This document shows positions 36,014 to 48,404 of a stretch of DNA of 64,000 nt, piece after piece; the first letter of the stretch is position 1, and the number at the start of each line of letters is the position of its first letter. This DNA comes from Adiantum capillus-veneris (lineage: Eukaryota; Streptophyta; Polypodiopsida; Polypodiales; Pteridaceae). Under the pieces are notes generated by a model. The model ran no database searches. It had not been told where the DNA came from and saw only the letters and a program-made list of their open reading frames with translations. The position numbers and the translations under genes were made by a program. The stretch is from the NCBI GenBank assembly GCA_014529385.2, contig CM043952.1, positions 155,473,057-155,537,056 of the forward strand, written 5' to 3'.

Positions 36014-36184
36014 CTAAAACCCTTGGTTGGTGGGAACATTCCTTTTGAGGGTAAGAATAATGATAGTCTAGAGCATGTGGTAAATTTGACAGAGATTTAC
36101 TTGATTCGTGTTGAGCGGTCATGTCGGGTAAATTTAAAAATCAAATTTTAAGGTTACCCTGACGTTATTTCTTCACCAGTCACT

Positions 36185-36950
36185 TTGCTCCCACACTGTG
36201 TGAATTTTCTTTGTATTACCTTGTGCATTTTGCAGCTCTCTGTCACCCTGTCTAAGAAAGGCATCACCATAGATGTTTCCCCTTCTCAAAGAATTGATGA
36301 GCAAGCTCATGTGGGAACAAGGAGATCATCACGCAAATCTCTTCTTACGGCTCAGGCCATTGTAGCTGCAGATGTCATTATTGATGAGGAGAAGTCAACA
36401 CCTCTTGAGGAGTCACCACTTGCAATGGAGAGTGGTCCGGTTGACTACAACTTTCTTGACATGCGTCAAGAGTTAGATTTGCAGGTGGTAGTACATATAA
36501 AGAATGGCTCAAGATGATTGGGTTACTTCAATTTGCAATGTTACCCTGGAAACATTGGAAAAACAATCAATCCTTCATGACTCTGTTAATTCATATTCAA
36601 GATACCAAAGGTAGCATCTTTGGTAGTTTCTGGTTAGGCCCTAAATTGATAAGTTTAGTATTTCACCTTCACTTGGAGGATGATTACTCAGTGGGTAAAG
36701 CTTCAAATGCCTAAATGGAATCAAAATTTGTTCAGGCACAGGGGGGACAGGGGTTATTACCTAGTAAGAAAATTTCAAAATCCGTACAGATTTCAAAAAA
36801 TTAAATGGTTTTTGGAAAAGGTCTGTGTGTTGGTAAAGAGGTTTGAGTCTCTTAAACTACCAAATAAAGAGACCCTCCTAGACCCCATTCTCTTCCTAAT
36901 GCATAAGCTGAACACAAGTCCAAGAGCATGATGATTTGATAGCATGAGAT
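36185..36950 (+). other. Region downstream of integrase
   Basis: A frame at 36185-36517 (110 codons) begins with a hydrophobic stretch and continues with RRSSRKSLLTAQAIVAADVI and acidic residues. No family is recognised. At 36855-36895 lies a copy of the motif AAATAAAGAGRCCCTCCTAG that is also found at 53.5-54.2 kb. Confidence 0.4.
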
Positions 36951-37089
36951 TGGGTCAACGAAGGAACCCAAGCAACACCTGATGCGATTGCAAATGGTGA
37001 TGTCAGAATCAAATGAAGGTTTAGTGAGTCTCACCAACCAACTACTCTTCTTAATGATCTTGGATCAATTGCACAAGTAACAAGAAGAA

Positions 37090-37750
37090 CATGACTAGTA
37101 TATATTTACAAGTGAAACTTGTAGATTCCAAAAATGGATGAAGAAGTACAATAAAAATAGAGATCCCCACGATAATTTAGCCAAACTTAGATATTTTCTT
37201 AGAGGTGAGAAAGTCTATGACTTCCATACAAAATATGAAGGATTCAAATTAATGTTTGAAGGGATAGATTGGACTTGGTCCCAAAACATAGAGAACGCGA
37301 CAATTGCTGCCTTACCCACATTAGCTAGCAGATTTGTGGCAACGTTCTCAAAACCAAGAATCAAACACAACACTGTTTCTCAAATTTACAACTTCAAGCA
37401 AGAAACAAGACAGACTGTATGGGACTATACGAGCAATTTTGAACATTATCTTGCATGGTTTCCTATAAGAGAATTACTTGGGCAAGAAAGATTAGTATTG
37501 TTGCTTTTAAAGAGACTACTCAACAAAAAATTGCATGTTAGCCTGTATAGTATGAAACATTCAACACTGGATGCTTGCATATGCAATGTGATACATTAAG
37601 GGGATGATTGCAAGATCTATTCAAAGTGAGAGGAGGGATCTAACACAAGGAGAGAGCGTACCACAAAAACACTACCCACACAAGTTGGACTGGCTATTAC
37701 AACCTCCCCCATTAATAGTTTGATCTTGGAGGAAGTCCTTAAGAGATGGT
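37090..37750 (+). pseudogene. Gag remnant of another gypsy element
   Basis: The frame 37138-37599 reads DPHDNLAKLRYFLRGEKVYD, IENATIAALPTLASRFVATF, TVSQIYNFKQETRQTVWDYT and LVLLLLKRLLNKKLHVSL. The hydrophobic spacing and the Q-x-E-x-V-x-x-Y order resemble a gypsy Gag capsid. No knuckle or pol follows. The capsid sequence differs from the one at 31 kb, so it is a separate family. Confidence 0.6.
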
Positions 37751-39232
37751 CATGAAAACTCTAGCACAATTACAAAAACAGATGCCTATGAAAGCATAAG
37801 GGCAACATCAACTCCTTGTTGGACAATTGGCTCAACTTATGGACCCTAGATAGAACAAAAAATGGTGTTCCACAAAGAGAAAATAAACTAAGCATGAGAC
37901 ACATGAGTGTGATTATAGATCAAAGTATATTGGGAATGTATAACGCATGCCCATGAGACAACAAGGACAACCTATCTACACATATCCACCAAAATAGACA
38001 CAAGGGTATAGACCCATGGAAGAAATGGAAAGAGCTCAACCAATATTGGTACAACAACCTCCCTTACCGGATAGCAATGCTATTTTAGTTAAAATGATGC
38101 ACTCAGAGAAAATGAGAGAAGAGCACACACTAGTGCCTCTAACTCAACATTGATACGAATAGCAACCAATTCCTATGTATGAGCTAGTGTACTATGCACA
38201 ACCTAAAAACCCTCAAGTTTACTTCATTACAGACCAAGGGTGTTAATGGGTCACCACAATTGAATGTCTGTAACATAGCTTTTGGCGCGCTAACATAATG
38301 TAAATACTCACGGAAGTGACTCAGATGGGGCACAAAGAATCTTTGAGGATGTCAACCTCAAGAAGTGAACCTAGTGAACTAAGCTCTCATCACAACTAGC
38401 AAACTATCACTCTTTAGTCTAAGAAATCAACCTATGTCCTATCTCACCGCTCTCAGTCATCACGACATTTCATCAACCAAATGAACTCAAAATGCGACAA
38501 AACTTTAGGAGGAGCTATAATAGTCCTGAGGACACTATTCTACAAAGTATGGAGGTCATATGACAAGGTACAAAAATCTCGATCCATCATGGTCCATGTC
38601 TTGAAAATTGCAACAGAATAGTTGAGATAGGTCACCTAAGGTCTAGGAATACTCTCCTATGGTCAAAATGTCACTTTAGTACTCAAATTTGCCAATTTAG
38701 CTCACAAACAGGTACTCGCAAACCACTACAAAGCTGAGAATGATTATACTTGAACGAAAGAGCAAGAGACAAGGAACACAATGCAATTTGCAAATAGAAT
38801 TTTCATTACTAGATTAAGAGGAAAAATGCGTTACAAAGTATTGTTGAGTATCCATTCACAGTCATACTACATACAAAAAGCTCTTCAAAACCTTGGATAA
38901 TGTTGAATTGTGTCCTTTCATATAGGATTTTGAGCTTTATACACAGGGCTTTTCATATGGCCATTGGCCGGCTTACAAGACTTTTGGGCTCAAGATAAAG
39001 AATACATCTTTGAATATACAGAATGCGGCTCAAAAATCATACTATCTCCTTTACAAGGCTTTTCTAAAAGAAGATATAGATTACATCAAAATATTGGGCT
39101 TGGGCAAGGTGTGGCTAGCTAGGAGGGTGCTCGTCAACTACATCTGCCAAACACTGTCAAATGCTCTTTCATAGTCAAACTATCACTTTTCCAATGTCTT
39201 TGTGATGGGAGTAAACTTGGCAAGTCAAGCTA
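37751..39232. other. Non-coding, unassigned
   Basis: No ORF above 60 codons with a motif. The stretch at 38760-39100 has TTACAAAGT and repeated CTTTT phrases like an old LTR in reverse, but no ends can be set. Confidence 0.3.
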
Positions 39233-42200
39233 CTATGTCAGTTTATAATTATAGATCTTTAAAAGATTGGTGAGTAGTGTGCTTTGATAGGCTATATGCC
39301 TTGCCGATAGATCTTTGGTTAGTGGATTGAAGATGGTGGATTCCATCTCAAAGAACCCTGTCATAAATGCCTCCTTCAATGCCTGCATGTAGTGCGAGGG
39401 GAGGAACATGATCCTTGTGTACATCCCCATAAGAACATCCCTCATTTGAGCAATCACCACTTTCATGGTATGGACCATATATGATTTTGTCGGCTTGTAG
39501 TTGTTGATTGACTTTGAGAGTACTTGGTAATTAAGTACAATGGGTCTCTTGCTCCTCCATGTGTAATAGTTGTCCCATGATCGCTGTCTCTAGGGATTGA
39601 ACAATAGGTTGGGCCGATCTTGAGATGTTGAGGGGCATTCTTGTAAGTGGTCTCATCCTGGGGCCTTTTCTCAAACCATTTTTTTCTCCATAAGGGCTTG
39701 TTTTTTGGGGTAAGTAGCACTTGGTCAACTGTGATTAACACATCATCATAATCGCCCTTTGCATTTGGTTCAATTGTTGGCAAGAGTTTCTTTTTCCACA
39801 ATATGGCTTCTTCTTTCATCAGTGGAAGGGCTATCATCTCGTGGCCAAAGTTCTTCACTAAATCATTTGTCTTGATCATCAATAGGGCCGTTGATTCTAG
39901 TACTTTGAGCTCATAAAGCATATAATCTTTATGTGAGCCGGTTGGCATGTCATCTATCCACTTCTTTAGCTCATCACGAACATATGTATGCTCCATTTTC
40001 TCTTCAAAGTCATGTAGACTTCCCTCGGATGATGTGCTTGGTAAATCCACGGGGTTAGATCTATAATTTCAAATTCAGCCATTTGTGTTGGTTGGGTAGG
40101 TACAATAGCCTTGGATTGTAGGGCATTGATTTAAATATTTAACTTGTAACCCTTTGGTACGCCTTTTTGCCTAACTGGTCAAATTTGCTTGTGCTTTGAC
40201 TATCTATTCTTCGAGCTCTTTTATTCTCAACTCCCTTTGAGTGTTTGTTTCCATTGATCCAACCATCAACATCTATCTTTGTAGCTTTTCTTGGGCCACC
40301 TCCACCTTCAATGCTTTCCTCTACGGTGGCTATTGAAGCTTGAGATGTTGAATCGGGAGCGAGTACTTCTTGGAGTGTCAATAGAGTTAAGAATGTGCGC
40401 TTCACGACATCATAAGACTCACACAAATTTGGATACTTATTTTTCTCTCCCTCTAAGGTCTTCTTAAGAGCTAAATACTCTTCTTTCAACTCACTACTGG
40501 CCTCAATTTATTTCTCTAGACCTTGAAAAATGATGGCCACATCTTGTTTTTCTCATGCAAGGGTAGCTTGTAGTTGCTCCTTATCTTCTTCTAGGCACTC
40601 AATTTGCTAGTACAGCTGCTCAATCTCTTTGATAGCTGCATTGGTCTTCGCCTTGGCACCTCTTGCATCTAGTCCTTGCAGTTTTGAAACAACTTCCTGG
40701 CATTTGAATCGCAATCTTATCATTTCTAGATGGTCTTCTAAATTAAACTCCCAGAGGAGCTTGTCCATTGCCTCAGCCTCCGCCCTTGAGAGAGGTGGTA
40801 CCTCTCACCGTACTTGAGTTGTCTATTGCCTCCAAGTTTGCTTGTTGCGTTTAGCTCTCGAGCATTGTTCTCTTTTTTCTTGGACTTTGGGTTTCCTTTT
40901 CCCTCTTCTAGCTTGCTTTGATTTTGTTTTGATGTTTCTGAATCTTTATGCTCGGCTTGAGTTTCATCTTTCTTTACTTCAGATTCTTTCTTGTCTTCTT
41001 GATCTTTAATCTCTTCTAGATCTTTGTCCGTAGGAGGAGGAGTTGTTGGTTTGGGTGAGACTTGGTGTTGCTCCATCTCAGATCTCCTCTCATCTTGTTG
41101 AGTGGTGGTAGCTGTGTCTTTAGGAGTCTCTCTTTGCTTTGGCTGTTGGCTTCTTAATAAAGAATCTAGTGGAGATTCCAAAATCGTCATCCTTTGCCTC
41201 TTGGAGTTTTCTTCTCCTCTTTGATCAGCTTTTTGCTTCAATACATCATGGATATTTTGCCTGAATGATCATGATAATTCTACTTCAGCAATCGTTTTCT
41301 GGTGTTACGATTGTTTAATCTTTTCAAGCCGATCCTCCTTGAGTTTTTTGAACTTTCTCTCAAGCTCCACATCATCTTCTTCATCTTCCAAGGGAGGTTC
41401 TTCTACTTTTTTCTTTTCCAAGGCTAGCTTGGCCAGCCATTCCTCTCGAAGTTTTTGTGATTCCTCCATGGATTTTTGAGCTTGAGTCTTGGGAATCTAC
41501 TTAGTCGGTATGTTTTCTTTTGGACCAAAGGGATGGTAATATCTTCCTCCTCTTTTGTAGATTGGTACTCTGAAGGGATGTCCTACTTGTTACCTCTGAT
41601 CTCTTTGCTTAATTAGCTCAAAGTCTGACTCCGTGGCCTCACTGTCTGGTGTCTTGGCCATGGAGCTCTGTCCTCTTGTTCTTCTCTTGGTGGGTGTTGT
41701 GGATGAGCTGCCCATCAACTTCACCATGTGCTTTGCCTTGTGTAACAAATTCAATTGGGATTTAGTCTCTGGTAGCTCATCTATCATGCCTAGTGCTTGA
41801 TAAGCTATTCGACTTAGCACTGGACCTGCATTCATGTATGTCTTATTTCTGTCACTTCCCTTCAAATTCTCCTCAATGAGGTTCTCTAGTATGTAATTTA
41901 CTAGCTTTCATATGATGAATCTCCTTTCTATCAAGCCCATTTCCATCACTATTGCTATGTGGAGGTTGGGCTCGATGTACCTTCGTGGCTTTTGGACTTT
42001 GAGGTGTTGTGAGATAATTCAGAGGGGAAACTTTGTCTCAGAGTAGATGAGATATTTATGGGTTGATTTGTGCCCCTCCTTCTTCACAAAGACCTTGTCA
42101 TTGTTGATTGCCTTTGTTTTGTTGAGTAAATTGTGATTGCTAATTGTTAAATGGAGGGCATGATTGATCAATTCATCTATGATTCCAAGTTTTATGGTTT

Positions 42201-42288
42201 CTCCATCATTGTCTGTTAAGGTAGCTTCACCATTATACTGTATTGTTGTTGAGGCATTAGGGGTTGAGTAATTCCATATATTTACCAT
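39233..42288 (-). pseudogene. Retroelement accessory coding region, copy 2
   Basis: A run of minus-strand frames in order from 42288 leftwards: MVNIWNYSTPNAS and GEATLTDNDGETIKLGIIDE (42288-42019); LSRIAYQALGMIDELPE (41865-41590); a very hydrophilic Glu/Lys/Gln region (41241-40738); a coiled-coil-like stretch (about 40740-40500, LEEDKEQLQATLA); a basic segment (40489-40139); and a C-terminal part (40050-39463, 39478-39233). Together they look like one protein of about 1000 residues with stops and shifts. There is no RT, integrase or protease motif. The N-terminal two blocks match the 20-21 kb region. Confidence 0.55.
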
Positions 42289-42601
42289 ACAAAGTATATC
42301 AACACTTCAATACAGAATTAATACAAGTTCAGCACCTGTTCAGGCTACTAGACAGAATCAGGAACAACACACGAATTGAATACAAAGAATAGACATAAAT
42401 TGAATACTCCATAGCCAGAACCTCTCGTTCATTTTCTTCCTTCTTCCTTACATCGTGTAACTACACGCCATGAGAATAACTTCTTCTAGGAATGAAAAGG
42501 TACAAGCCCCATTAACTTACAAAAAAGACTGAAAGTTAAAAGCTAAGGTTCTATTCTAAGGTTCTATTAACACTGAACTGAAATAATATCTAAGGCTAAC
42601 A
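42244..42601 (-). repeat. LTR-like repeat, inverted copy (358 bp)
   Basis: Reverse complement of the 30144-30484 repeat, beginning TGTTAGCCTTAG and ending TCAACAACA. It has an extra short duplication of GGTTCTATT at about 42548-42570. The accessory ORF ATG (42288) lies inside it, 45 bases from its end. Confidence 0.7.
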
Positions 42602-42657
42602 CCTAGCACAGCCTGGTGGCAAAAAGTTTTTTGACTCAAAACCATTTGACTTGACAC

Positions 42658-43056
42658 CCCTTAATCCCTTGTTCACAAAAAATTCTAAGCAGTTTTACTA
42701 GATAATACTATGCAAAGTATAGTGCTTGGAACTGAATCCAAGTTGTACAAATACATACCATTATACCAATAAGACATCCATTAGTGTTTAAAAACACTAT
42801 TCTAGTGACTAAGTATCAGAATCCCCTGGTAATAACTGAATCCAAGTTGTACAAATACATACCATTATACCAATAAGACCCTTAATCCCTTGTTCACAAA
42901 AAATTCTAAGTAGTTACTAGATAATCTATGCAAAGTATAGTGCTTGGAACTGAATCCAAGTTGTACAAATACATACCATTATACCAATAAGACACTTCCC
43001 ATCCATTAGTGTTTAAAAACACTATTCTAGTGACTAAGTATCAGAATCCCCTGGTA
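42658..43056. repeat. Direct duplication of about 175 bp
   Basis: 42658-42832 and 42879-43056 are near-identical (offset 221 bp), each starting CCCTTAATCCCTTGTTCAC and ending CCCCTGGTAA. A partial third copy of the middle part lies at 42833-42878. Each contains AGTGTTTAAAAACACT, nearly palindromic. Confidence 0.9.
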
Positions 43057-43120
43057 ACTCCTTCACAGGCTCCTCCAAGGAAACTGATGACTGTGTCAAT
43101 TCTGTAGGTTTGTTTTTAAT

Positions 43121-43472
43121 TCATCTGGTTGTTGTAACCTCCTCCTCATTGCTCTTCAGGTTTTCTTCTTGTTGACAATCTGGAAACTTCCCAATTACAT
43201 CTTCTTTACCCAAAATGTCTTGAACAACCTCTGCTACAGCACCTGCACTTGCCTCCAACTCCTTCAGGGTGAGATCAGTAACCTGCTCAACAATAGGTGT
43301 TGTTACATCCAAATTCAGAGCCTCATGTGTCTCCACTGCATCCATAAGAGTGTGGAAGTCCTTTGTTGCCCCAAGGCCATGTGCATATTCCACAATCATC
43401 TGATGGATTCTGTCGAGTCTTACCATAGCCCGAGCGAGATTTCTCGAGCGAGCTAAAACCCGAGCGAATATT
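43121..43472 (-). pseudogene. Accessory ORF fragment
   Basis: The minus-strand frame contains MVRLDRIHQMIVEYAHGLG and an acidic C-terminal part (VAEVVQDILGKEDV). It stays open upstream to about 43472 through repeats of CTCGCTCG. Similar CTCGCTCG repeats occur at the 3' end of the minus-strand ORF at 51992-52345, so the two may be parts of one gene split by inserted DNA. No function is recognised. Confidence 0.4.
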
Positions 43473-44306
43473 TAAATGTCATATACCCATGTTGCGCTAT
43501 ATATGCTATGAATGTTCTTCTGACATATTATTCCATGTCTTGAACATGTATTTGATTCAAGCTTTGTAGAGAGGGTATGAATAAGAGCCGTCAAAAGTTT
43601 CCCAAGGTTGTGCATGCAAGTTGGATGATATCTTGAACATGATCATCTATGCAAAGGTCCCAATGAGGCACATTAGTGGAAGTCAAGTGGTATGTATTAA
43701 AGAGAAAACTTAAAAAGAAAAGGTTATTAACCCAAAAAATGGTCCTATGCCATCGTGAATGCACAAAGATCTATCAAAAAGTGCTTGAGTCATTTTTTCA
43801 TTAATGGGGATCCAAGCCAAATGGCCGTGCACACCCATTGCAAAGTCAACCATTATAGCAATGCGGTCCCCACAAATAGCCATGCATCAAGAATTATGCA
43901 AAGATATAAAATGCATTAGAGTCTCCACAAACTAGATGAAAGAAAATCTCTTCCTAGCAATAACTATGCGAGGAGTTATTATTATAATGAAGCAAAATAG
44001 AATCAGATTATGGCATAGCAAGCACAAAACATGACAATGAAACCTATTGAAAAGGCACCGGCAACTCATCGGGCATAAACCAGGAGAAATTTTGATAAAA
44101 AAGGAGGGCTAGGAGCTATCTCTAGCCCCTTGCACACAAACATGAGGAAAACATTATCTAGCTCTGAGCTTGTCTTGAAGAAAACCAGTAAAATTTTAAA
44201 TTTTTAGCATAAATACCATCAAATGCTTCCAATTTTACCTATAAAACGGAAGAATTAATAAGTGTGTCCATCATGTGTCTTTATTTTCTTTCATTTAGGG
44301 AGGAGA

Positions 44307-44852
44307 TGTAGACACCTTATGCAAGCGGGAGGTAATTTATCCAAGAGTTGTCCACACTTTGGTATACCATAGGGTGATGTGATTAAGAGTAATTCTTTGG
44401 GAATGTGATTTGGAGTAATTCTACAAATCACGCGTGATATGGAGTAATTCTCCATAGTAAATACCACAATGGGTTGCAACTCATGCAATTTTAGAAATAC
44501 TCAACAACTTGATTCTCATAACTGAGAATCATGCGTTGCAGGCTCAGTAGAGAGAGGATATTGATGACAGTACTAATAACGAGAGAGAGGATGATGATGA
44601 ATGGAGTTGGCAGACCCTAACGATGGTTTACTCCCTTGCATCATCATCTGCATGTTGTGGCTGCCTATCATTGACATGGGATTGTCCGCCCCTTGGCATG
44701 TTGGAATAAATAAATTAATTAATCCATCCTCATGTCTCGTGATATCAAGAGGCATGAGTACCCCTTCAAATCACACCTTCTCGCATTCTATTTAAAGCAC
44801 CCCTAAGTAACCAAAATCAATCAATACAAACCCATCTACCCGCTAAATTTAA

Positions 44853-44921
<69 letters not shown>

Positions 44922-45010
44922 CTTCTTCTTCTCTATGTACGTGTGTACGACAACCGAATGCTTCTTATGTGTTTGTGTAGTGAGAGGCCACCCGTCCTTT
45001 CACTTTCACA
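44307..45010 (+). repeat. LTR with iMet-like primer site
   Basis: Just before it, TAGGGAGGAGA is a polypurine tract. The LTR begins TGTAGACACC and ends CACTTTCACA. A TATA-like TCTATTTAAAG lies at 44787-44797, and a (CT)n tract at 44856-44914. TGGTATCA at 45011-45018 matches the first eight bases of the usual plant initiator-tRNA-Met primer site. Having both a polypurine tract upstream and a primer site downstream suggests a solo LTR after recombination of tandem elements, or one end of an undetected pair. Confidence 0.6.
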
Positions 45011-45215
45011 TGGTATCATTTGTCCTATTGTCTCGTTACCATGGAGTAGGTTGTGATGGAATTGATGAAGAAGAAACCTGCATTAGCAAGAAATTTCTTG
45101 CAAGCCTTGGTGAATGTCCCTCTCTCACTATATCAAGCCCCTACAAACTATAAGGAGTCACGTTTGTAGATGAAAATAGAATCTGCAAAGCCCTGTAAGC
45201 CCCTTGTGATACTCC

Positions 45216-45345
45216 CTTCAATGATGATGTGGTTGCCTCTATCCAAAAACCAAACAAGGCTTCATTCTTCTTGCTCAAGCCTTCAATGATGATGTGGTTG
45301 CCCCTATCCAAAAACCAAACAAGGCTTCATTCTTCTTGCTCAAGC
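45216..45345. repeat. Tandem 65-bp duplication
   Basis: 45216-45280 and 45281-45345 are identical but for one base; both start CTTCAATGATGATGTGGTTG. The surrounding 45011-46085 is likely interior of the LTR element, but no pol motif is seen. Confidence 0.92.
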
Positions 45346-46084
45346 CTTTACCCTTTGCCTTGCAGATGCTCCTGGTTCTCGTGTTGCTCACGAAAAGGTG
45401 CACGCGATGATCTTTTTTTCAAATGACATGGAGGAATGTGAATGCACATGAAGCATCAATTGCCACTTCTTCTATTTCTAACCAACTAAGCAACATTCCT
45501 TATGTCGGTGAACCATTTTGCTACACCAATGGCTTCAAATGTGTGCTGATCATGGAACATGTGCCTTGTGAGGTAGGCCCTGTGCCTCCGCGGACATTCT
45601 TGCTTCTTTATTTGGCATCATGGTGGTCTTGCCCCTTCCAAATGTTGTAGTGAGCTTATCAAGAAAATCTTTAAGATAGCAAACTTATGGTAAACCACTC
45701 GTCCTTACCACTTCTGAAGCCTCACAACACCCCTCCAATTGGAATCAGTCCTACCCATGATGTCCTCGAGGTGTTTCTCTCTTTAAATTAAGCACTATTT
45801 TAAGTAGATTATGATGCCCACTTCAATGGCACTCTCTTGCCAATGTCTTATGTTCAACCAAGTCCAAATATTTGAGGCAAATTTGTGTCTACCCTGTGAT
45901 TGGATGTGAACCTTCCTGTAGATGAACTAGTTGAAATCGTGTGCACAACCTTGACGAGGACGCACCCTCAACAGCCGACTCTGATGCGTCATCTCTCTCT
46001 CCATAAACACACAACAGAGACTCATGCATGTTTTCAGCTTGTTGTCCATGATGGGTCTTTATTAAAAAACTCCAGTAACCACCA

Positions 46085-46088
<4 letters not shown>

Positions 46089-46143
<55 letters not shown>
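46089..46143. repeat. (CT)n microsatellite
   Basis: About 27 uninterrupted CT units. Confidence 0.95.
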
Positions 46144-46146
<3 letters not shown>

Positions 46147-46479
46147 CTTTTCTCTCTCTACACTGTATACACACCACTGTTCAGAAAAATCATTTTTCCA
46201 AACATACAAAATTCCTTTACTAGATTTTCTCAAAAGGAAATTTTAGAAAAGTAGGTCATTTTTTCGGGGTTTAACACTATTTTTCTCTACTTTGAGGAGG
46301 AATTTCTCGTTTTCCCCTTGCCCTCAACTGAAATTGAAAACGGCACTATATTAAGCTTCTTGAACACTGATACACACACACGTAATCTTTCTACTTCCTT
46401 TTCTGTCAATATTCCGGACACTCCCCATATTTGCTCATGTGCTTCCCTTCTAAACTCTCAACGCTCATCTAGGCCTAAT

Positions 46480-47457
46480 AATTAACGTTGAAGAGGAGAG
46501 CTTCAACACTTCAAGTTGCAAGCATCATCCAGCTCTCATGTTTCTGTGTGTAAGTCTTCTTCATCTCCTTCACAAATCTAGCTTAGATTTCCACCCTCTC
46601 AACCCTGTTGCCTTCCGCGTGAAAGCTATTCAGTCCGTCTGGTGCTCTCCACCTAATAACTCTGCAATGAGAACAGTTGAGCAAGCCGACGTAAATAAAG
46701 CTCTCCACCTAATAACTCTGCGACAAGGACAGGGCCGTCAGCTAGCCAACGTCAAACACTGCAAGAACGATCGAAGCTAGCCGACGTCAAATTACACTGC
46801 AAGAACGACAGGGCCGTCAGCTGATTTCCTGTTGCAAGGACCGCAAGGACAAGCCTTAAAACTTTTGCACTAATTATGTGGCTCCGCAACGAGCTGGGTA
46901 CAGCTAGCAGGTGCACGCTACCCGGCCATCGTGCCTGTCTTACACTGGACTTGTGACCGCGCGCCTTAACGCAGGGAGATTTTGGAGCCGCTAACGCACG
47001 GCTGGAGCTCGATTGCTACAATTCTCAAGCTCTAATTTGCATCGCGAGAAACTCTTGCGTCCTTTTGCTTGTGACGTAGCCATCATCTACTATTTGTACA
47101 GTCGGATCAGCGCACAGGACTTGCTCACGTATGTGCTAAACCGTGCTAACACTGCATGTTTTGTACTGCCAGCTTGCTAGAGTCAGCAGCCCTGCAATTT
47201 TGTTGAGCCTGCAATTTTGTTGAGCCTTTGCAGCTCCTTCATCATTTCCTCACCATCTATAAGTTTCCTGCGCTATCTAAATCGATGGCACGGAGATGAC
47301 CCGTTTTCAACTCTCAGCAGTTTCAACGTCGTGATGGCCAGCTGAAACTCTTTTTTGGCTCTGGCTCTGTCTCCTTTCGCAAACTATGTCCTTTGATCTG
47401 AGCAGATAACACTTGCTCCATAAGTAGCTATGTCCTAATTACCTACCATGCATTTTC
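46480..47457. other. GC-richer unassigned region with short repeats
   Basis: Short phrases occur twice: GCTCTCCACCTAATAACTCTG (46642 and 46701) and GACAGGGCCGTCAGCT (46729, 46808), with AGCCGACGTCAAA nearby. Base composition is less AT-rich than the flanks, compatible with gene or intron sequence linked to the P0 relic. No exon is identified. Confidence 0.4.
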
Positions 47458-47459
47458 AG

Positions 47460-47815
47460 ACCTCCTTTTTCCATCTCTTGAATATTGCCACAAAAATTAA
47501 CAAAGGTACTGTTGAGAATATTGCTCCTGTAAAGCTGATCTACAATTAGGGAGAGAAAGTGGGGACGTCTTCTGAGGCAGTGCTTCTTGCCAAGCTTGGG
47601 ATTTGCCTATTCTCTTATGGATTGGTCGTTCAATCTGTATACGATGGTGGCTCTGTGTTTGACCCTGCGGTCCTGGACTTGACAGAGAATTTTTCTTCTG
47701 GTGTGTCCACAGTGGCTGGGCTATCCTACACTGGCTGCAGCTCCGCACATGTTTCAGCTATGCCTCAACAGTGGTTTCATGAAGGACGATGCAATTCCAA
47801 CGGTGCCAGAGGTTG
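47460..47815 (+). pseudogene. RPP0-like: Ribosomal protein P0 exon relic
   Basis: Translation gives [19 protein letters not shown], then a stop at about 47547, [34 protein letters not shown] and [10 protein letters not shown]. This is the well-conserved middle of the large-subunit stalk protein P0, which binds P1/P2 in the ribosome. After SGVSTVAGL a small deletion shifts the frame, and LAAAPHMF appears in another frame. A polypyrimidine-free but plausible acceptor, GCATTTTCAG, directly precedes the match, so intron sequence is kept and it is not a simple processed copy. The C-terminal acidic tail is absent. Confidence 0.85.
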
Positions 47816-48336
47816 ATCAGTCGTTATATTCGTGATAGCTTTTATGCATTATAGTTAGTTTGTTTTGTCAAGCATGTAGTTGGTTTTCAATAAGCAAAAC
47901 AGTACACTCACACCAAACTCTCATTGGGAATGAAGTTGTGTATTGAGTCGTGTCTTTGTCGTTATGATGTAGTTGAGCCATTCCTCGTGTAGCCATTTGC
48001 TTTGGGATAGCGACCTAGTGCATTGCCTATATTGAGATGTTTTTCAGTCCAATCAAATTGAGTCCAAGTCGTGTAAGCTCAAATTGTAAGTCCTTCCCCC
48101 TGGATGCGGCATTGGAAGTGACAGTCCTCAAGTCAAATTTGTGTCCTTAGATCAATCCAATTCCTCAATAAAAAAAGATAAAGGGGGGAGGTGTGGTGTG
48201 TGGGTCTCGTAGGTGTGTCTGACCACCTAGTGTGGCCAGAGGACACTAGCTGTAGGTTCTTGGCATATGTAACCAACTCTCTCCTCTCTATAAAAGAGGC
48301 TGCTGACTCATAGAGAGACAAGCTAGTTTTGGAGCA

Positions 48337-48337
<1 letters not shown>

Positions 48338-48376
<39 letters not shown>
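48338..48376. repeat. (CT)n microsatellite
   Basis: About 19 CT units immediately left of a Mutator-like relic. Confidence 0.93.
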
Positions 48377-48380
<4 letters not shown>

Positions 48381-48404
48381 CTCCTGTGACGAGTACGTCC
48401 CAAT

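Larger units (their letters stand above)
30144..36130 (+). mobile_element. Decayed Ty3/gypsy retrotransposon
   Basis: Plus-strand order is gag (31235), two zinc knuckles (about 32096, 32335), protease (33085), RT (33811) and integrase (34886-36013). RNase H is missing through an internal deletion, and no 3' LTR was found. There is no chromodomain, so an Athila/Tat-type lineage is likely but unproven. The 5' boundary is provisional and rests on the LTR-like repeat. Confidence 0.75.
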
